Positions 60,970 to 64,000 of a stretch of DNA of 64,000 nt are shown piece by piece. The stretch comes from Owenia fusiformis. Lineage: Eukaryota; Annelida; Polychaeta; Sabellida; Oweniidae. Positions within the stretch are counted from its first letter, which is position 1, and every line of letters starts with the position of its first letter. The DNA lies in assembly GCA_903813345.2 (NCBI GenBank), contig CAIIXF020000004.1, positions 11,108,196 through 11,172,195 on the forward strand, in the 5' to 3' direction. The translations under genes and the position numbers were made by a program. Below the pieces are notes generated by a model. It was not told where the DNA came from. It was given only the letters and a program-made list of their open reading frames with translations, and did not search any database.

Positions 60970-61115
60970 TGATTTTTGATCGTCGTGAATGTTGTTTCCT
61001 CTTCTGGTATCCTACTATTTCACTTCCTTTTCAATTATTTCCTCAGGGACAACTTGAAGAAATAGTTGTAGAAAAATTGTGATGTTATCTGAAATCGTAA
61101 TAATTAATTATCAAA
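60970..61115 (-). other. Conserved 3' flank of SLC7 gene 2
   Basis: Homologous to 44060-44240 downstream of SLC7 gene 1. It lies 160 bases from the stop codon here, with no intervening element, and probably marks conserved 3' UTR. Confidence 0.55.
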
Positions 61116-61275
61116 AAGCTGTGTAACTATACATTAATTATGCTCTTAAATTATTCTTCTAAATAATGGTCGATCGTGTAATTGAAATGTTTTTTAAAAA
61201 ATCGTTCAGACTGTACAATGCTCTAGTGTGGAATCACGCGAGTTAATGCTATTGTGATGTCATTTAATAGCCTGC

Positions 61276-63525
61276 TCAATCGACGAACTCACCCAGGGCT
61301 TGGCTGAACCTCCCAAGGTCTCTGTTACGTATAAACCGCCAAAAGAAGTAAAATGGTATCCCTGAGAAAAACACGCCAATGCCACCAAGCGCTGGAATGG
61401 GATCTCCATATACCGCTAAACCAGTCAGACCCAGTAAAATCAAAGTCGTGAAAGCAGCTAGAACAATGTTCATCTGGAATGAATTCTTTCTTGAATTAAA
61501 ATCAAAAGACCTGAAAAGAACAAAACCAAAAACAGCACGATTTATAGAAATGTGATTTAAGAGCCAACAAAAAGTTTAAAAAGCAACTCCAATGTCCTGG
61601 TTAAGAACGCATGTATATTCTTATTATTGAAAGTTGATTCTTGCAATACTATCAAACATGAATGTATTACTTGTTGAGATTCGATCAACTTGAGTTCTTC
61701 TGAGAATTGGTGTATTAACTTAACATGGGGGTACAAATCCGGTACAATTGACTTTAAAGCTGCATATCATCATGCATATAATCCTTGGGATAGATACAAA
61801 ATCATCATTATCTCAGACCTCAAATTTATCAAATCTCAACAAGTAGATTCATGTGTGAGGGCAACGACAGGATCCATTTCCAAAAAAATGAATAGGGGTC
61901 CTTAAATAGGACATTAAGCTTGACTAAGACCGTTTAAAAAATTTTGGTTGGCTCTTATCTTTGAAATTTGTCCCGCTTTGCCATACGTGGTATGTTATCT
62001 TGTGTTATATGTGGGTTGTATGGTTTATATTTTTGTGTACATGTTATATAACGAATTAAATTCGTTTTATATTTAAATTGTTATTACAAATTACATACTA
62101 GCCTAAACTATTGGACATTGTTACTGCAAGGGGTGGTCAGTGCAGATTGACAACTTACCCTAATTGGACGATACAAATGTGGCTTCTTGTAGCGTAACCA
62201 GAAAAAGGCAACAAATGCGAGTAGATAGTTCAATCGTGATACAAGACTTGTGTATGTAATCAATTGTCCAATATCTGTCAGCCAAACGAAGAATAATACC
62301 ATTATACACTAAAAAGAAAAGGAGTATTGGACCTCACTTATTAAGGAGATCTTCTTAACAATAGTTACAAAGTTGCGTAAATACATTTTGCAAAGGTGTC
62401 CTTCGTTTATGATTTACGCTTTTAGCGTTCGTATTTTTACATACACATCATTTCTTCTTAATATATATTTATATTCCCTACGCACAATAAATTAAAGCAA
62501 CTATTACATTTGTTGTCAGAATGGGCTCATTTGGATTCGAGATTTTTGAAAATCAGGATTTTGAAAAATAAATCGGGATGAGCAATAAAAATTCGGGATT
62601 TCTCCCGATTTAAATGGGGCTTTGACAGGTGAGCATACATTGATCATTTCAAGTGTGTTTTGAAAGTTTTTGAGAAGTAAGAACACTAAAACTCGCAATT
62701 CAAATTCTGAAAGGAAAGAAATGGCGGCTGGATTGATTTCAACTTTTTTACTCACGACAGGACTCATATAAGGCAGAATAAATAAAACACATGGGATTTA
62801 TGATTAACGTACGGCTGCAATCTAGTAGAAGCCTGGGAGGAGGTTAGTTGATATAGTATAGAAATTATTTGCAAATAAAAATGATATGTTTGAGATCAAT
62901 GAAAGAAAAATCACCAAAACATTGAAAACGCTCGAAATGATCAAGCACAATGTCGATTACAAAAGCTTAATTTTCGCAAAAACTCTCTATTTTATGATCT
63001 AGTCAGAATCGAATAAAATCGATATGAATCAAATGCATCTGTGATGTCGTCGGTACTATTTTAACAAGGTGGAATAAGTAGCAAACTTACTTGCACAATT
63101 ACAGCTGGCATAGGCGTGATGTAGTGCATGTTTATCATGTTGAAAATTGCAGGGAATTCTTTCTCTCTGGCGACTCTGAATGTAACCCTACAATAACATA
63201 ATATTGAATATTTAAACCAACTTTAAAACTAATTGAACAATGACAAAATGTACATCAAACGTTTCCGATAATCAGCAGTAGCATTTAACGTATCTTCATA
63301 TCTGAATTGCTGCCTTTGTTTACTCCGCTTCAATTATTCTTTCAGTACATATGGGAACCTCAACAATCTAATTCTTTGTACCATTGAATTCAGGGGTTGC
63401 TAAAACGGATTAAAGTGTTACCTCGACTTGGTCAGGATGCTTGCAGTGTTTGAGCCAAATGTCGAACAGGCCACGGCCAGAGATATGACGGGAACTAACA
63501 TAGGTACAGTTCCCTTGGCGAATGA
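61276..63525 (-). CDS. SLC7 (LAT-type) transporter paralogue, 3' part only
   Basis: The last four exons of a second transporter: 63525-63422, 63187-63091, 62308-62159 and 61473-61276, equal to exons 8-11 of the gene at 45444-55397 (first three equal in length: 104, 97, 150; the last is 198 rather than 210 bases). The product has the same TM8-TM12 marks ([54 protein letters not shown]) and ends ALGEFVD, lacking the partner's YMNGTGH-type tail. The joined part is open throughout, so the gene looks functional; exons 1-7 lie past the window end. Tandem same-strand arrangement implies local duplication. Confidence 0.9.
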
Positions 63526-63660
63526 CTGAAAATAAATAATTACGTATATTTGGTGTATATATCTTTGATATATTATTTTATTAGACCACATTGTCTTTTA
63601 TTGTAGTAATTTATGGATATCATTGTAATATATTGAATATCATGCTAATATTGCGTTGTA

Positions 63661-64000
63661 CAGGTTGATCAATAAATAATTAAAAAATAGCTGGCATTTT
63701 GTAAATATTGGTCCAAGCATCCTGAAATTTGGTCAGAATATACCTTGTACATTTCTAAACTAAGACATATAAATATATAACTTCTGCCATCTGATTGGTT
63801 AATATTATAGATACTATGGCAACAGGAGTCTGGGGTACCCGGGGCAATTTCATTGCGTCCAATTTGAACAAAAAATGATTAAAAGCACATCTTTTTCAAA
63901 CTGAAAAGAAATAAACGTTGGTGCCAGCATTTATTGTTTTAATACTTTGTTTCCATTGTTACATATTTTCTTGCAAATTTGATGTTTGATGTCACGGAAA
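63661..64000. mobile_element. Mariner-like element, left part, cut by window end
   Basis: Starts TA then CAGGTTGATCAATAAATAAT and continues with GGTCCAAGCATC and a GGTTAATATTATAGATAC, CTATGGCAACAGG series, the same family as 4418-5470. It lies upstream of the exon at 63525, in the SLC7 paralogue's intron. Confidence 0.75.

Overview
This window is animal (bilaterian invertebrate) nuclear DNA. All recognisable genes are split by GT–AG (once GC–AG) introns, the DNA is strongly AT-rich, and much of the non-coding sequence is cut-and-paste transposon debris. The multi-module secreted chitin-binding-type genes, the abundance of short inverted-repeat elements and a TCCGTCTG-type repeat at about 50.0-50.1 kb suggest a lophotrochozoan, most likely a mollusc; that placement is inference. 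No prokaryotic features, rRNA genes or CRISPR are present.

Layout. (1) 0-1 kb: a decayed amidase exon. (2) 1.6-11.2 kb, minus: a complete nine-exon amidase-signature hydrolase (511 aa on my splice model). (3) 12.5-13.9 kb: a mariner-sized relic. (4) 14.3-23.2 kb and 28.0-35.6 kb, minus: two tandem paralogues of a secreted, cysteine-rich, chitin-binding-like protein (both 302 aa, identical exon lengths), each with a tiny 5' non-coding exon and a TATA box. Between them lies a 1.9 kb foldback element flanked by TTAA. (5) 37.1-38.1 kb: two TTAA-flanked miniature elements sharing one TTAA. (6) 38.9-42.6 kb, plus: two small three-exon genes for single-pass membrane proteins (122 and 149 aa) that I do not recognise. 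(7) 45.4-55.4 kb, minus: a complete eleven-exon SLC7 (LAT-type) amino-acid transporter light chain (475 aa). (8) 61.3-63.5 kb, minus: the last four exons of a tandem SLC7 paralogue whose 5' part lies beyond the window.

The theme is tandem duplication: amidase (gene plus relic), chitin-binding protein (two copies), small membrane proteins (two, possibly related) and SLC7 (two copies). The genes do not form an obvious pathway. The duplicated blocks provide natural with/without comparisons for transposon insertions, including one insertion whose empty site survives in a neighbouring tandem repeat, and a transposon end that appears to have been copied from one paralogue into the other.

All splice models were built by hand from the sequence, checking reading phase at every junction; no alignment or expression evidence was available.
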